Source: Xanthobacteraceae bacterium
GTDB lineage: Bacteria; Pseudomonadota; Alphaproteobacteria; Rhizobiales; Xanthobacteraceae
Reading direction: 5' to 3'
DNA length: 64,000 nucleotides
Assembly (NCBI GenBank): GCA_029266425.1
Contig: JAQSWY010000010.1
Location: 1 to 64,000, forward strand
The position numbers and the translations under genes were made by a program. This document shows positions 17,940-27,955 of this stretch, piece after piece. Within the stretch, counting starts at the first letter, position 1; each line of letters opens with the position of its first letter. Below the pieces are notes generated by a model, which made no database searches, had not been told where the DNA came from, and was given only the letters and a program-made list of their open reading frames with translations.

Positions 17940-20926
17940 GCGGCAAGTTCCGCACCCCGGTCGGCGGGCGCATCGATCGGCTGAACCCGGTCACTTTCGC
18001 CTTTGACGGCGTCTCCTATCGCGGCTTCAAGGGCGATACGCTCGCTTCCGCGCTGCTGGCGCACGGTGTCCATCTCATCGGCCGCTCGTTCAAGTATCAC
18101 CGCCCGCGCGGCATCGTCTCGGCCGGCTCGGACGAACCAAATGCCCTGGTCGGCGTCGGCCGCGAGGAATCCCGCTACACGCCGAACCTGCGCGCCACGC
18201 AGGTCGAGATCCATGACGGCATGATGGCCGAGAGCCAAAACCGCTGGCCCTCGCTCAAGTTCGACGCCGGGGCGATGAACGATCTCGCCGCGCCGTTCCT
18301 TCCGGCGGGCTTCTACTACAAGACCTTCATGTGGCCGGCGGGTGCCTGGAAGCGCTTCTACGAGCCGAAGATCCGCGCCATGGCCGGCCTCGGCCGCGCG
18401 CCGATCGTGGCAGATGCCGACCGCTACACCCAGCATTACGTGCATTGCGACGTGCTGGTCGTCGGCGCCGGCCCTGCCGGCCTTGCCGCGGCCCTGGCCG
18501 CCGCCGAGAGCGGCGCCCGGGTGATCCTGTGCGACGAGCAGCAGGAATTCGGCGGCTCGCTGCTCGCCGAGACCGAAGCCGCCATCGAGGGCAAGCCGGC
18601 GTCCGACTGGCTGGCGCGCACCGTGGCGAGCCTCGCGGCGCGCGACAATGTCACGCTGCTCACCCGCACCACGGCGTTCGGCTATTTCCCGCACAACATG
18701 ATCGCGCTCGCCGAGCGCGTCACCGACCACGTCCCCTCGCCCAATCCGAAGCTGCCGCGCGAGCGGCTGTGGCAGGTGCGTGCCCGCGAGGTGGTGCTGG
18801 CGACCGGCGCGCTGGAGCGCCCGCTGGTGTTCCCGGACAATGACCGCCCCGGCGTCATGCTGGCGGATTCGGCCCGGACCTATCTCAATCGCTGGGCGGT
18901 GAAGCCCGGCTCGCGCGCCGTGGTCTTCACCGCCTGCGATGCCGGCTATCGCGCCGCGCTCGACCTCGCCGCCGGCGGCGTGTCCATCGCCGCCATTGCC
19001 GATCTGCGTGCCGCGCCGCAAGGCGAATTGCCGGCCCGCGCGCTACGCGCCGGCATCGATATCCGCCCCTCGACCGTGGTGGTCGGCACCAGGGGCCGGC
19101 TGCGCGTCTCCTCCGCCCAGCTCGCCAAGGTCACGCCGGACGGCGTCGGCCCCGCCGACAACATCGCCTGCGACCTAGTGCTGATGTCGGGCGGCTTCAC
19201 CCCGAGCGTGCATCTGTTCTCGCAGTCGCGCGGCAAGCTCGCCTGGAACAAGGCGCTGCAGGCCTATGTACCGGGCTCCTCGGTGGAGCGCGAGCGCTCC
19301 GCCGGAGCCTGCCGCGGCGTCTATGGCCTGGAAGCGTCGCTCAAGGACGGCTACGCCCAGGGCGAAGCGGCGGCGGGCATCGCCGCGCCGGCGCGCAGCC
19401 TCACGGCGAAAGCGATCAATGCCGGCACCGACGGCTTCATCGGCGCCACCCCGCATGCCCGCAACCCGGCCTTCACCAAGGCCTTTGTCGACTGGCAGAA
19501 CGACGTCACCTCGAAGGACCTGAAGCTCGCGACCCGCGAGGGCTTCCGCTCCATCGAGCACATCAAGCGCTACACCACGACGGGCATGGCCACCGACCAG
19601 GGCAAGACGTCGAACATGAACGCGCTCGGCATCGTCTCCGAGGCGCTGAAGACGCCGGTGCCGCAGATCGGGCTGACCACCTTCCGCACCCCCTATACGC
19701 CGACCACCTTCGGCATCTTCGCCGGCTCCTCGCGCGGCGAACTGTTCGACCCGGTCCGTACCACGCCGATCCATGACTGGGCGGCGGAACAGGGGGCGGC
19801 GTTCGAAGATGTCAGCCTCTGGAAACGCGCCTGGTACTTCCCGAAGCCGGGCGAAGATCTGCACGCCGCGGTCGCCCGCGAGTGCAAGGCGGTGCGCGAG
19901 GGCGTCGGCATTTTCGACGCCTCGACCCTCGGCAAGATCGAGATCGTCGGCCCGGATGCCGCCGAGTTCATGAACCGCATCTACACCAATGCCTGGGCCA
20001 AGCTCGAGCCCGGCCGGCTGCGCTATGGCGTGATGCTGCGCGAGGACGGCTTCGTCACCGATGACGGCGTCGTCGGCCGCATGACGCCGGACCGCTTCCA
20101 TGTCACCACCACCACCGGCGGCGCGCCGCGCGTGCTGGCGATGATGGAGGATTACCTCCAGACCGAATGGCCGGACCTCGACGTCTGGCTCACCTCCACC
20201 ACCGAGCAGTGGGCGGTGATCGCGGTGCAGGGGCCACGAGCCCGCGAGGTGCTGGCGCCGCTCGTCGAGGGCATCGACCTGTCGAAGGAATCCATGCCGC
20301 ATATGAGCGTGAAGGTCGGCCGCATCTGCGGTGTGCCGACCCGGCTGTTCCGTGTCTCCTTCACCGGCGAGCTCGGCTTCGAGGTGAACGTGCCGGCGGA
20401 AAACGGCCGCTTCGTCTGGGAGGCGATCTTCGCTGAGGGGTCAAAGCACGGCATCACGCCCTACGGCACCGAGACCATGCACGTGCTGCGCGCCGAAAAG
20501 GGTTACATCATTGTCGGTCAGGAGACCGACGGCACCGCGACGCCGGACGATGTCAATCTCGGCTGGGCGGTCGGCAAGGCGAAGAAGGACTTCGTCGGCA
20601 AGCGCTCGCTTGCCCGCGCCTCCATGTCGGCCCCAGACCGCAAGCAACTGATCGGCCTGCTGACCACCGATCCGGCCATCGTGCTGGAGGAAGGCGCGCA
20701 GGTCGTCGTCGATCCCAAGGCGCCGGTGCCGGTGCCGATGCTCGGCCACGTGACCTCATCCTACCACAGCGCGGTGCTCGGCCGTTCCATCGCGCTTGCC
20801 ATGGTGAAGGGCGGGCGCGCCCGTATCGGCGAACGCTTGAGCGTGCCGATGCCGGACAAGGTGATCGAGGTCGAGGTGACCGAGCCGGTCTTCTACGACC
20901 CAAAGGGAGAGCGCCTCGATGCTTGA
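17936..20926 (+). CDS. soxA: Sarcosine oxidase alpha subunit
   Basis: 996 residues. Domains in order: an N-terminal ferredoxin-like Fer2_4 segment (LNPVTFAFDGVSYRGFKGDT), a FAD/NAD-binding region with VLVVGAGPAGLAAALAAAESG at about residue 178, a second nucleotide-binding part with APQG..ALRAGIDI, and a C-terminal GcvT-like folate-binding aminomethyltransferase domain from about residue 610. The start overlaps the soxD stop; the frame is open upstream but that part is antisense-like. The folate domain traps the methyl carbon as 5,10-methylene-tetrahydrofolate. Confidence 0.94.
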   Translation: MSGKFRTPVGGRIDRLNPVTFAFDGVSYRGFKGDTLASALLAHGVHLIGRSFKYHRPRGIVSAGSDEPNALVGVGREESRYTPNLRATQVEIHDGMMAESQNRWPSLKFDAGAMNDLAAPFLPAGFYYKTFMWPAGAWKRFYEPKIRAMAGLGRAPIVADADRYTQHYVHCDVLVVGAGPAGLAAALAAAESGARVILCDEQQEFGGSLLAETEAAIEGKPASDWLARTVASLAARDNVTLLTRTTAFGYFPHNMIALAERVTDHVPSPNPKLPRERLWQVRAREVVLATGALERPLVFPDNDRPGVMLADSARTYLNRWAVKPGSRAVVFTACDAGYRAALDLAAGGVSIAAIADLRAAPQGELPARALRAGIDIRPSTVVVGTRGRLRVSSAQLAKVTPDGVGPADNIACDLVLMSGGFTPSVHLFSQSRGKLAWNKALQAYVPGSSVERERSAGACRGVYGLEASLKDGYAQGEAAAGIAAPARSLTAKAINAGTDGFIGATPHARNPAFTKAFVDWQNDVTSKDLKLATREGFRSIEHIKRYTTTGMATDQGKTSNMNALGIVSEALKTPVPQIGLTTFRTPYTPTTFGIFAGSSRGELFDPVRTTPIHDWAAEQGAAFEDVSLWKRAWYFPKPGEDLHAAVARECKAVREGVGIFDASTLGKIEIVGPDAAEFMNRIYTNAWAKLEPGRLRYGVMLREDGFVTDDGVVGRMTPDRFHVTTTTGGAPRVLAMMEDYLQTEWPDLDVWLTSTTEQWAVIAVQGPRAREVLAPLVEGIDLSKESMPHMSVKVGRICGVPTRLFRVSFTGELGFEVNVPAENGRFVWEAIFAEGSKHGITPYGTETMHVLRAEKGYIIVGQETDGTATPDDVNLGWAVGKAKKDFVGKRSLARASMSAPDRKQLIGLLTTDPAIVLEEGAQVVVDPKAPVPVPMLGHVTSSYHSAVLGRSIALAMVKGGRARIGERLSVPMPDKVIEVEVTEPVFYDPKGERLDA

Positions 20927-21500
20927 TGTCTCCGCCCGCCGCACGCCGCTCACCGCGAGCCCGCTCGACGTGCTCGCGCCCGCCGCCAAGGCGGTGCCGG
21001 TCGCCATTCTGCGCGCCCTGCCCTCCGCAGCGCGGCTCGCCTTCCGCGGCCGCGAGGCCGCGATCGGCCGGGCCGGCGCGGTCTTCGGCGTCGAGCTGCC
21101 GCGCGAGGCCTGCCGCTTCAACAATGCGCAGGGCAAGTTCGCGCTCTGGCTCGGCCCGGATGAGTGGCTGCTGCTGGCGCCGGCGTCGTCCCCCGCCCCG
21201 ATCTTCGAGGCGATGGAGGCCGCGCTCGGCGACCTGCCGCATGCGCTGGTCGACGTCTCGGCGCGCAGCGTTGGTATCGAGGTCTCCGGGAGCGAGGCGG
21301 CGCGGGTGCTGAACCATGGCTGCCCACTCGACCTGCATCTCTCCGCCTTCCCGATCGGGATGTGCACCCGCACTTTGCTCGGCAAGGCCGAGATCGTGCT
21401 GATGCGCACCGGCGAGGACACGTTCCAGATCGATGTCTGGCGTTCCTTTGCCAGCTATGTATGGAAGTTCCTGGAAGAGGCGCGGCGGGAGTTCGAGTGA
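20919..21500 (+). CDS. soxG: Sarcosine oxidase gamma subunit
   Basis: 193 residues. It overlaps soxA by 8 bases, as is typical for the operon. The SoxG signature is present: FALWLGPDEWLLLAP, ALVDVSARSVGIEVSG and ARVLNHGCPLDL, ending in DVWRSFASYVWKFLEEA. It is a small subunit with a GcvT-like fold, needed for complex assembly. The operon ends here; a family-A palindromic repeat follows. Confidence 0.93.
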   Translation: MLDVSARRTPLTASPLDVLAPAAKAVPVAILRALPSAARLAFRGREAAIGRAGAVFGVELPREACRFNNAQGKFALWLGPDEWLLLAPASSPAPIFEAMEAALGDLPHALVDVSARSVGIEVSGSEAARVLNHGCPLDLHLSAFPIGMCTRTLLGKAEIVLMRTGEDTFQIDVWRSFASYVWKFLEEARREFE

Positions 21501-21518
21501 GCTTTGAACGTGCACGGC

Positions 21519-21628
21519 TTCAGCATCCTTCGAGGCCCGGCTTTGCCGGGCACCTCGGGATGGGTCGCGCAAAATGAACGACCTCATCCTGAGGTGCGAG
21601 CGCAGCGAGCCTCGAAGGATGGTCAAAC
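21519..21628. repeat. Palindromic intergenic repeat, family A, copy 3
   Basis: TTCAGCATCCTTCGAGGC...ACCTCGGGATGGG then ACCTCATCCTGAGGTGCGAG...GCCTCGAAGGATG. It lies between soxG and sdaA. Confidence 0.9.
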
Positions 21629-21667
21629 AGGACGACGCCCTCTCCTCATAACGCCCGGCGGCAACCC

Positions 21668-23032
21668 ATGATCGGCGTGTTCGAGTTGTTCAAGATCGGC
21701 ATCGGCCCCTCCTCCTCGCACACGGTGGGGCCGATGAAGGCGGCTTTCGCCTTCGTCGACACACTCGCGAGCGCCGGCACACTCGCCAGCGTCACCCGCG
21801 TCGAGGTCGCGCTCTATGGCTCGCTGGCCTGGACCGGCAAGGGTCATGGTACCGACAAGGCCGCGATCCTTGGTCTTGCCGGCGAGTTGCCGGACACCAT
21901 CGATCCCGACAACGCCGACGCCATCGTTGCCGAGGTGCGCAATCTGCAGCGACTGGACCTCGGCGGCCGCCATCCGATCCGCTTCGACGCCGCCACCGCC
22001 ATCGTCTTTGACGGCGTCTCCGACACGCCGAAGCACCCCAACACCCTCGCCTTCCGCGCCTATGATGCGGACGGCGCCCTCATCGCGGAGGAGCGCTGGT
22101 GTTCGATCGGCGGCGGCTTCGTCGTGCCGGAGGCCGAAGTCGGCCAGCCGACGCCGCCGGCGGCGGCAAAGGTGCCCTACCCGTTCCGCAACGCCCGCGA
22201 ACTCCTCGCCTTGGCCGAGCGCGCCGACCTCACCATCGCCGGCCTGGTCATGGCGAACGAGCGCGCCCTGCGCCCGGCCGAGGAGGTGGTCGCCCATCTC
22301 GACCGCGTGGTCGATGCGATGATGAGCTGCCTCGACCGCGGCATCTCCACCGAGGGCGAACTGCCCGGCGGGCTGATGGTGCGCCGCCGCGCCAAGGCGA
22401 TCCGCGACCGGCTGCTCGCCCGCAACGATCCCTCGCCGCACGAGATCATGGACTGGGTGAGCCTCTACGCCATTGCGGTGAACGAGGAGAACGCCGCCGG
22501 CGGGCGTGTCGTCACCGCGCCGACCAATGGCGCGGCCGGCGTGGTGCCGGCGACGCTGCGTTATTATCGCGACCACACCCCCGGCGCCTCGCGCGAGGGC
22601 ATGCATGTCTTCCTGCTCACCGCCAGCGCCATCGGCGCGCTGTTCAAGATGAACGCCTCGATCTCCGGTGCCGAGGTCGGCTGCCAGGGCGAGGTCGGGG
22701 TTGCCTGCTCCATGGCAGCTGCCGGGCTCGCCGCGGCGCTCGGCGCCACCAACGCCCAGATCGAGAACGCCGCCGAGATCGGCATGGAGCACCATCTCGG
22801 CATGACCTGCGATCCGATCGGTGGCCTCGTCCAGGTGCCCTGCATCGAGCGCAACGCCTTCGGCGCCATCAGCGCGGTGAACGCCGCTTCGCTCGCTCTG
22901 CACGGCGACGGCACGCACATCGTCTCGCTCGACAAGGTGATCGTCACCATGCGCGAGACCGGCCGCGACATGGCCTCGAAATACAAGGAGACCTCGCTGG
23001 GTGGGCTGGCGGTGAATTTGCCGGAGTGTTGA
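21668..23032 (+). CDS. sdaA: L-serine ammonia-lyase (iron-sulfur, single-chain)
   Basis: 454 residues. The N-terminal beta domain begins [22 protein letters not shown] (substrate-binding SSSHT). The C-terminal alpha domain holds the 4Fe-4S cysteines ([24 protein letters not shown]). It converts L-serine to pyruvate and ammonia. Its placement after the sarcosine oxidase operon makes sense: glycine from sarcosine becomes serine through serine hydroxymethyltransferase and then pyruvate here. A repeat of about 110 bases separates it from soxG, so co-transcription is uncertain. Confidence 0.95.
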   Translation: MIGVFELFKIGIGPSSSHTVGPMKAAFAFVDTLASAGTLASVTRVEVALYGSLAWTGKGHGTDKAAILGLAGELPDTIDPDNADAIVAEVRNLQRLDLGGRHPIRFDAATAIVFDGVSDTPKHPNTLAFRAYDADGALIAEERWCSIGGGFVVPEAEVGQPTPPAAAKVPYPFRNARELLALAERADLTIAGLVMANERALRPAEEVVAHLDRVVDAMMSCLDRGISTEGELPGGLMVRRRAKAIRDRLLARNDPSPHEIMDWVSLYAIAVNEENAAGGRVVTAPTNGAAGVVPATLRYYRDHTPGASREGMHVFLLTASAIGALFKMNASISGAEVGCQGEVGVACSMAAAGLAAALGATNAQIENAAEIGMEHHLGMTCDPIGGLVQVPCIERNAFGAISAVNAASLALHGDGTHIVSLDKVIVTMRETGRDMASKYKETSLGGLAVNLPEC

Positions 23033-23045
23033 GAGGTTGCTCTAT

Positions 23046-23154
23046 TTCAGCATCCTTCGAGGCTTGCTGCGCTCGCACCTCAGGATGAGGTGGTTTCTAA
23101 CAGCGACCTCATCCTGATGTACCCGGCAACGCTTGGCCTCGAAGGATGCTGAAG
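23046..23154. repeat. Palindromic intergenic repeat, family A, copy 4
   Basis: TTCAGCATCCTTCGAGGC...CACCTCAGGATGAGG, then GACCTCATCCTGA...GCCTCGAAGGATGCTGAA, perfectly inverted ends. It lies downstream of sdaA. Confidence 0.9.
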
Positions 23155-23282
23155 CCAAGCGACCGCCACAATCCATCGCCTTTCGTTGCCGGGGCCATTC
23201 GTAAAACTCATTTGTCCCCAAGCGCCGCCTCCCCATATTGCACCGCGACATGCCGCCAGCGCGCGGCGCGGGAGCCCGCCTC

Positions 23283-24224
23283 ATGGACGCTACCCCTTCC
23301 CCGCTGCCGACGACGCTGGAAGCCGCCGCGCGGCGCGATCGCCTGATCGGCATCGGCGCGGCGTTGTTCGCGGTCTCCATCTGGGGCGCCTGGATCGTTG
23401 CCACCCGGCACGCCGTCTCGGGTCATCTGCCGCCGGCCGCCGCCGGCTGGCTGCGCTTCGTCGTCACCGCGGTGGTGCTCGCCCCGGCCTGGTGGCGGGT
23501 CGGCCTCATCCCCAGGACCGGCCGCATCCCCTTCCTGTTCTGCTTTCTCGGATCCGGGGTCTGCTTCTTCCTCGTCGTCGGCAATGCGATGCGCTTCGTG
23601 CCCGCCGCGGATGTCGGGCCACTGCTGCCGGGCACCATGCCGCTCGTGGTGGCGATCATCCTCGTCACCTTCTTCGGCGAGAAGCTGGGCCCGCTGCGCG
23701 TCATCGGCTTCGCCTGCATCGCGCTGGGCGTGCTGGCACTCGGCGGCCGCGGCATCCTCGAAGCCCATGACGGTTCCTGGAAAGGCCATCTGCTGCTCGT
23801 CACCGGCGCGGTCATGTGGTCGGGCTACACGATTGCCTTCCCGCGCGCCGGCATGAGCTCGGCGGAGATCGTCGGGCTGATCGGGATCTGGTCGCTCATC
23901 CTGCTTACCCCGTTCGGCCTGCCGCCGCTGATCGCAGCTGTCCAGGCCGGCCTGGGCCTGGAAGTGCTGGTGCAGCTCGGCATCCAGGGCGTCGGCGCGC
24001 TGGTGGCGCTGCTCGCCTTCGGCGTCGCCATCGAGAAGCTCGGCTCCTCGCGCGCCGCCGCCTTCACCGGGCTGGTGCCGCCGCTCGCCGCCTTGATCGC
24101 GGTGCCGGTGCTCGGCGAGCACCCGGATGCTGCTGCGATCACCGGCATTGTCGCGACTGGTCTCGGCGTCGCGCTGGCAAGCGGCGCCGTCAGCTTGCGC
24201 CATTCGCGCGCACATAGTCGATGA
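23283..24224 (+). CDS. EamA-family permease
   Basis: 313 residues from the ATG at 23283, which has a GGGAG ribosome site about 10 bases upstream. An in-frame ATG at 23238 lacks one. Ten predicted helices form two EamA repeats (GIGAALFAVSIWGAWIVATR; HLLLVTGAVMWSGYTIAFPR). The substrate is unknown. Its 3' end overlaps the convergent LysR gene by 35 bases, an uncommon tail-to-tail overlap. Confidence 0.87.
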   Translation: MDATPSPLPTTLEAAARRDRLIGIGAALFAVSIWGAWIVATRHAVSGHLPPAAAGWLRFVVTAVVLAPAWWRVGLIPRTGRIPFLFCFLGSGVCFFLVVGNAMRFVPAADVGPLLPGTMPLVVAIILVTFFGEKLGPLRVIGFACIALGVLALGGRGILEAHDGSWKGHLLLVTGAVMWSGYTIAFPRAGMSSAEIVGLIGIWSLILLTPFGLPPLIAAVQAGLGLEVLVQLGIQGVGALVALLAFGVAIEKLGSSRAAAFTGLVPPLAALIAVPVLGEHPDAAAITGIVATGLGVALASGAVSLRHSRAHSR

Positions 24225-25089
24225 AGGCGCGGAGTGGCGCCGGCAGCAGGCGCCGGCTCGGATAATAGAGAAACGGCCCCTCGAACTCCTGCCACCACTC
24301 GGCGAGCACCGGCACCAGCGCGCCGCTGGCGAAGGACGGAGCCAGCAGTTCCTCGAAGCTGAAGAGGACGCCAAGCCCGCCAATGGCGGCGGCGAGCCCC
24401 AGCTCGATGTCGGTGGCGATGAGTGGTCCGCCGGGATCGACCCGCACCACCTCGCCCTCGCGCTCGAACTCCCAGACCGGCAGCACACCGCTCGGAAAGC
24501 GGTAACGAATGCAGGCGTGGTCCAGCAGGTCGCGCGGATGCGTGGGCACGCCATGCGCCGCCAGATAGGCGGGCGAGGCGCCTGCGACGAAGCGCTGTCG
24601 CCGCGGCCCGATCGGCACCGCGATCATGTCCTGCTCCAGCCGCTCCCCATAGCGCACGCCGGCATCGAAGCCGGCGGCGAGCACATCGACGAAATTGTTC
24701 TCCGCCACCACGTCCAGCGTGATGCCGGGGTGCGCCTTGAGGAAGCCCTCGACCAACGCCGGCAGCATGACGCGCGCGACGATGATCGGCACGTTGAGCC
24801 TGAGCGTGCCGGTCGGGCTGTCGCGAAAGCTGTTCACCGTGTCGAGCGCGGCGGAGACTTCGCCGAGCGCCGGCAGCAGCCGGTCGAGCAGGCGCGCGCC
24901 GGCCTCGGTCACGGTGACGCTACGGGTCGTGCGATTGAGCAGGCGCACCCCGAGCCGCTCCTCCAGCCGCCGCACCGCCTCGCTCAGCGTCGAGGGCGAG
25001 ACGCCGCGCAGCGTTGCCGCGCCGCGGAAGCTGCGGTGGCGGGCGACGTCGGCGAAGGCCCCGAGATCGGCGAGATCGACGTCCGGCAT
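24190..25089 (-). CDS. LysR-family transcriptional regulator
   Basis: 299 residues. The N-terminal winged helix-turn-helix (LGAFADVARHRSFRGAATLRGVSPSTLSEAVRRLEERLGVRLLNR in two parts) is followed by a periplasmic-binding-protein-like effector domain. It is divergent from the aldo/keto reductase gene across a 108-base gap, the usual arrangement for a regulator controlling its neighbour, so the reductase is the likely target. The effector is unknown. Confidence 0.9.
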   Translation of the reverse strand: MPDVDLADLGAFADVARHRSFRGAATLRGVSPSTLSEAVRRLEERLGVRLLNRTTRSVTVTEAGARLLDRLLPALGEVSAALDTVNSFRDSPTGTLRLNVPIIVARVMLPALVEGFLKAHPGITLDVVAENNFVDVLAAGFDAGVRYGERLEQDMIAVPIGPRRQRFVAGASPAYLAAHGVPTHPRDLLDHACIRYRFPSGVLPVWEFEREGEVVRVDPGGPLIATDIELGLAAAIGGLGVLFSFEELLAPSFASGALVPVLAEWWQEFEGPFLYYPSRRLLPAPLRAFIDYVRANGAS

Positions 25090-25197
25090 TGTTCGATATT
25101 CCGTACGACCCGTGCTGGAATCAACGGATTATCGCACAAAGCCGAGGCGTGCATAGTCCCGCCGTCCAGCCGGGTTGCCGGCTGAGGAGGCAGGACC

Positions 25198-26193
25198 ATG
25201 GAACAGCGCAAACTCGGGGCGAGCGGCCCCACCACTTCCGCCCTCGGCCTCGGCGCCATGGGCATGTCCGACATGTACGGCCCGTCCGATCGCGCCGAGA
25301 GCATCGCCACGATCCATGCCGCGCTCGATTCCGGCGTCACCCTGATCGACACCGGCGATTTCTACGGCATGGGGCACAATGAGATGCTGATCGCAGAGGC
25401 GGTGAAGGGTCGTCCGCGCGACAGCTACCAGCTCAGCGTCAAGTTTGGGGCGCTGCGCGATCCCGCCGGCAACTGGCTCGGCATGGATCTGCGCCCGGAG
25501 GCGATCAAGACTGCCCTCGCCTATTCGCTGAAGCGCCTCGACGCCGATCACATCGACATCTATCGCCCGGCCCGTATCCCGACCGGCGTGCCGGTGGAGG
25601 AAGTGGTTGGCACCATCGCCGATCTGGTGAAGGCCGGCTATATCCGCCACATCGGCCTGTCCGAAGTCGGTGCCGATACCATCCGCCGCGCCGCCGTGGT
25701 GCATCCGATCTGCGATCTGCAGATCGAATACTCGCTGATCTCGCGCGGCATCGAGGAGACCATCCTGCCGACCCTGCGCGAGCTCGGCATCGCGGTGACC
25801 GCCTATGGCGTGCTCTCGCGCGGCCTGATCTCCGGCCATTGGCAGGCGAAGCCGCTGGCGGCGCGCGATTTCCGCAGCCACAGCCCGCGCTTCCAGGACG
25901 GCAATGTCGACGCTAATCTCGCCTTGGTCGAAGCCCTGCGCAATGTCGCCGAGGCGCGCGGCGTGTCCGTCGCCCAGATCGCAATCGCCTGGGTGGCTGC
26001 GCAGGGAGCGGACATAGTGCCGCTCGTCGGCGCCCGCCGCCGCGATCGGCTCACCGAATCTCTCGGCGCGCTGGAGGTGAAGCTGTCCACCGACGATCTC
26101 GCCGCCATCGAGCGCGCCGTGCCGAAGGACGCCGCCGCTGGCACCCGCTACCCCGCCATGGCCATGGCGGATCTGGACAGCGAGAAGAAGTAA
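25198..26193 (+). CDS. Aldo/keto reductase family protein lacking the catalytic histidine
   Basis: 331 residues, (beta/alpha)8 aldo-keto reductase. Asp and Tyr of the tetrad are in LIDTGDFYGMG and Lys in LSVKFG. The position that normally carries His (YQ-x-H-R type) reads DIYRPARIP, i.e. Ala. I believe this change is shared by a subfamily rather than unique to this gene. NADP-binding residues near the C-terminus (PLVGARRRDRL) look normal. A GAGGAGG-type ribosome site precedes the ATG. It is divergent from LysR. Confidence 0.88.
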   Translation: MEQRKLGASGPTTSALGLGAMGMSDMYGPSDRAESIATIHAALDSGVTLIDTGDFYGMGHNEMLIAEAVKGRPRDSYQLSVKFGALRDPAGNWLGMDLRPEAIKTALAYSLKRLDADHIDIYRPARIPTGVPVEEVVGTIADLVKAGYIRHIGLSEVGADTIRRAAVVHPICDLQIEYSLISRGIEETILPTLRELGIAVTAYGVLSRGLISGHWQAKPLAARDFRSHSPRFQDGNVDANLALVEALRNVAEARGVSVAQIAIAWVAAQGADIVPLVGARRRDRLTESLGALEVKLSTDDLAAIERAVPKDAAAGTRYPAMAMADLDSEKK

Positions 26194-26207
26194 TTCGTCT
26201 TGCCGGA

Positions 26208-26311
26208 TGTCATCCCGGCCGAAGCACAGCGGAGAGCCGGGATCGCGTGACGAGAGTGCGCCTCTTACGGCGCGCGATCCCGGATCGGCCTGATGGCCGT
26301 CCGGGATGACA
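26208..26311. repeat. Palindromic intergenic repeat, family C, copy 1
   Basis: GTCATCCCGGCC...GAGCCGGGATCGC followed by GCGATCCCGGATCGGCC...GGCCGTCCGGGATGAC. It lies between the aldo/keto reductase gene and ruvC; the second copy is at about 50083. Confidence 0.75.
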
Positions 26312-26371
26312 GCCATGGGAATTGCCTCACCGCCCTAGCCGTTCGTCCTTTGTTCGGCTACGCCCTACTTC

Positions 26372-26887
26372 ATGGTGCAACGTCCGATTCGCATCCTCGG
26401 CCTCGATCCCGGCCTCCGCCGCACCGGCTGGGGGGTCATCGACGTTCTCGGCACCAGGCTCGCCTACGTCGCCTGCGGCACCGTGCTGCCGCCGGAGGAC
26501 GCGCCGCTGGCGGTGCGCCTCGCGCATCTGCACGACGGGCTCGCCGCCGTCATCCGCGCCCACACACCGGAGGAGGCTGCGGTCGAGGAGACCTTCGTCA
26601 ATGTGAACCCGGCGTCGACCCTGAAGCTCGGCCAGGCCCGCGGCGTGGTGCTGCTCACCCCCGCGCTCGCCGGCTTGCCGGTCGCGGAATATGCCGCGCT
26701 GCTGGTCAAGAAGACCGTGGTCGGCGCCGGCCGCGCCGAGAAGGCGCAGATCCGTATGATGGTGAAGGTGCTGCTGCCGCGGGCCGATTTCGAGACCGAC
26801 GACGCGGCCGACGCGCTTGCCGTCGCCGTCACCCACGCGCAGCATAGGGGCGCGGCGGCGCTCAAGGCTGCCGTCATGGCGCGGTAG
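26372..26887 (+). CDS. ruvC: Holliday junction resolvase RuvC
   Basis: 171 residues, normal length. RNase H-like endonuclease with catalytic acidic residues in [28 protein letters not shown] and [14 protein letters not shown]. It cleaves Holliday junctions with RuvAB during recombination repair. It heads the ruvC-(DUF1772)-ruvA-ruvB operon. yebC, often just upstream of ruvC, is instead about 37 kb away in this window. Confidence 0.96.
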   Translation: MVQRPIRILGLDPGLRRTGWGVIDVLGTRLAYVACGTVLPPEDAPLAVRLAHLHDGLAAVIRAHTPEEAAVEETFVNVNPASTLKLGQARGVVLLTPALAGLPVAEYAALLVKKTVVGAGRAEKAQIRMMVKVLLPRADFETDDAADALAVAVTHAQHRGAAALKAAVMAR

Positions 26888-26896
26888 GTGGCGGAA

Positions 26897-27328
26897 ATGC
26901 TGGTGCTTCTCGGCCTGACGCTGGCAGCGCTCTTCACCGGTGCCGCGCTATATATCAACGTCGCCGAGCAGCCGGCGCGCCTCGCGCTGGACGACGCCAG
27001 CCTGCTGCGCGAATGGAAGCCCTCCTACAAGCACGGCTTCGCGCTCCAGGCGCCGCTGGCGGCCATCGTTTTCCTCATCGGCGCCGCCGCCTTCTGGCAG
27101 GACGGCGACGGGCGCACCCTCACGGGCGGCCTGCTCATGCTGGCGAACTGGCCCTTTACACTCTTCGTGATCTTCCCCACCAATAACAGCCTGCTCGCCA
27201 CCGAGGAGGCGAATGCGGACGCCGACACCCGCCGGCTGGTCGAGCGCTGGGGCTCGCTGCACATGGTGCGCACCGCCTTCGGCGCGGCCGCGACGCTCCT
27301 TTTCCTCCTGGCCGCGGCGGACGCATGA
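26897..27328 (+). CDS. DUF1772 (anthrone oxygenase-like) membrane protein inserted in the ruv operon
   Basis: 143 residues from the ATG at 26897; a GTG at 26888, directly after the ruvC stop, is the alternative. Four hydrophobic helices ([57 protein letters not shown]) and the conserved NPFTNN-like segment [10 protein letters not shown] fit DUF1772. Function unknown. The stop overlaps the ruvA start (ATGA), so it is translationally coupled to the repair genes although nothing suggests a role in recombination. Confidence 0.82.
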   Translation: MLVLLGLTLAALFTGAALYINVAEQPARLALDDASLLREWKPSYKHGFALQAPLAAIVFLIGAAAFWQDGDGRTLTGGLLMLANWPFTLFVIFPTNNSLLATEEANADADTRRLVERWGSLHMVRTAFGAAATLLFLLAAADA

Positions 27329-27942
27329 TCGGCAAACTGAAGGGTCTCGTCGATTCCTATGCCGACGATCACGTCATCCTCGACGTGCAGGGCGTCGGCT
27401 ATCTCGTGCATTGCTCGGGGCGCACGCTCCAGGCGCTGCCCTCCGCCGGCGAGGCGACGACGCTGTTCATCGAGACCTTCGTCCGCGAAGACATGATCCG
27501 GCTATATGGCTTCGTCTCGGAGGCCGAGAAGGCGTGGTTCCTGCTGCTGCAGAACGTGCAGGGCGTCGGCGCCAAGGTGGCCCTGAACGTGCTCTCCACC
27601 CTCTCGCCTTCGGAGCTTGCCAATGCCGTGGCGCTGGGCGACCGGGCGATGGTGGCCCGCGCCAATGGCGTCGGCCCGAAGGTCGCCGCCCGCATCGTCG
27701 CCGAACTGAAGGACAAGGCACCCGGCTATGCCAGCGTCGACCCGGTGGTGGCGCAACTCGCCGGGCAATTGGAAGCCAAGCGCGCGCCCGGGCCGGTGTC
27801 GGACGCGGTCTCCGCTTTGGTCAATCTCGGCTATGCCCAGATCCAGGCCAGCGCCGCAGTCGCCGCCGCGGTGCGCGAGGCGGGCGAGGACGCCGACACC
27901 GCAAGGCTGATCCGGCTCGGCCTGAAGGAACTGGCACGGTGA
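27325..27942 (+). CDS. ruvA: Holliday junction branch migration protein RuvA
   Basis: 205 residues. The N-terminal OB fold ([26 protein letters not shown]) is followed by the helix-hairpin-helix DNA-binding region ([38 protein letters not shown]) and a C-terminal RuvB-contact domain ([18 protein letters not shown]). It forms tetramers that bind Holliday junctions. The start overlaps the upstream DUF1772 gene. Confidence 0.96.
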   Translation: MIGKLKGLVDSYADDHVILDVQGVGYLVHCSGRTLQALPSAGEATTLFIETFVREDMIRLYGFVSEAEKAWFLLLQNVQGVGAKVALNVLSTLSPSELANAVALGDRAMVARANGVGPKVAARIVAELKDKAPGYASVDPVVAQLAGQLEAKRAPGPVSDAVSALVNLGYAQIQASAAVAAAVREAGEDADTARLIRLGLKELAR

Positions 27943-27955
27943 AGGCGTCGCTTCG

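Noticed and set aside
25090-25197. A specific LysR-type T-N11-A operator in the LysR/aldo-keto reductase gap
   Set aside because: Several loose matches exist, but none is symmetric enough to favour.
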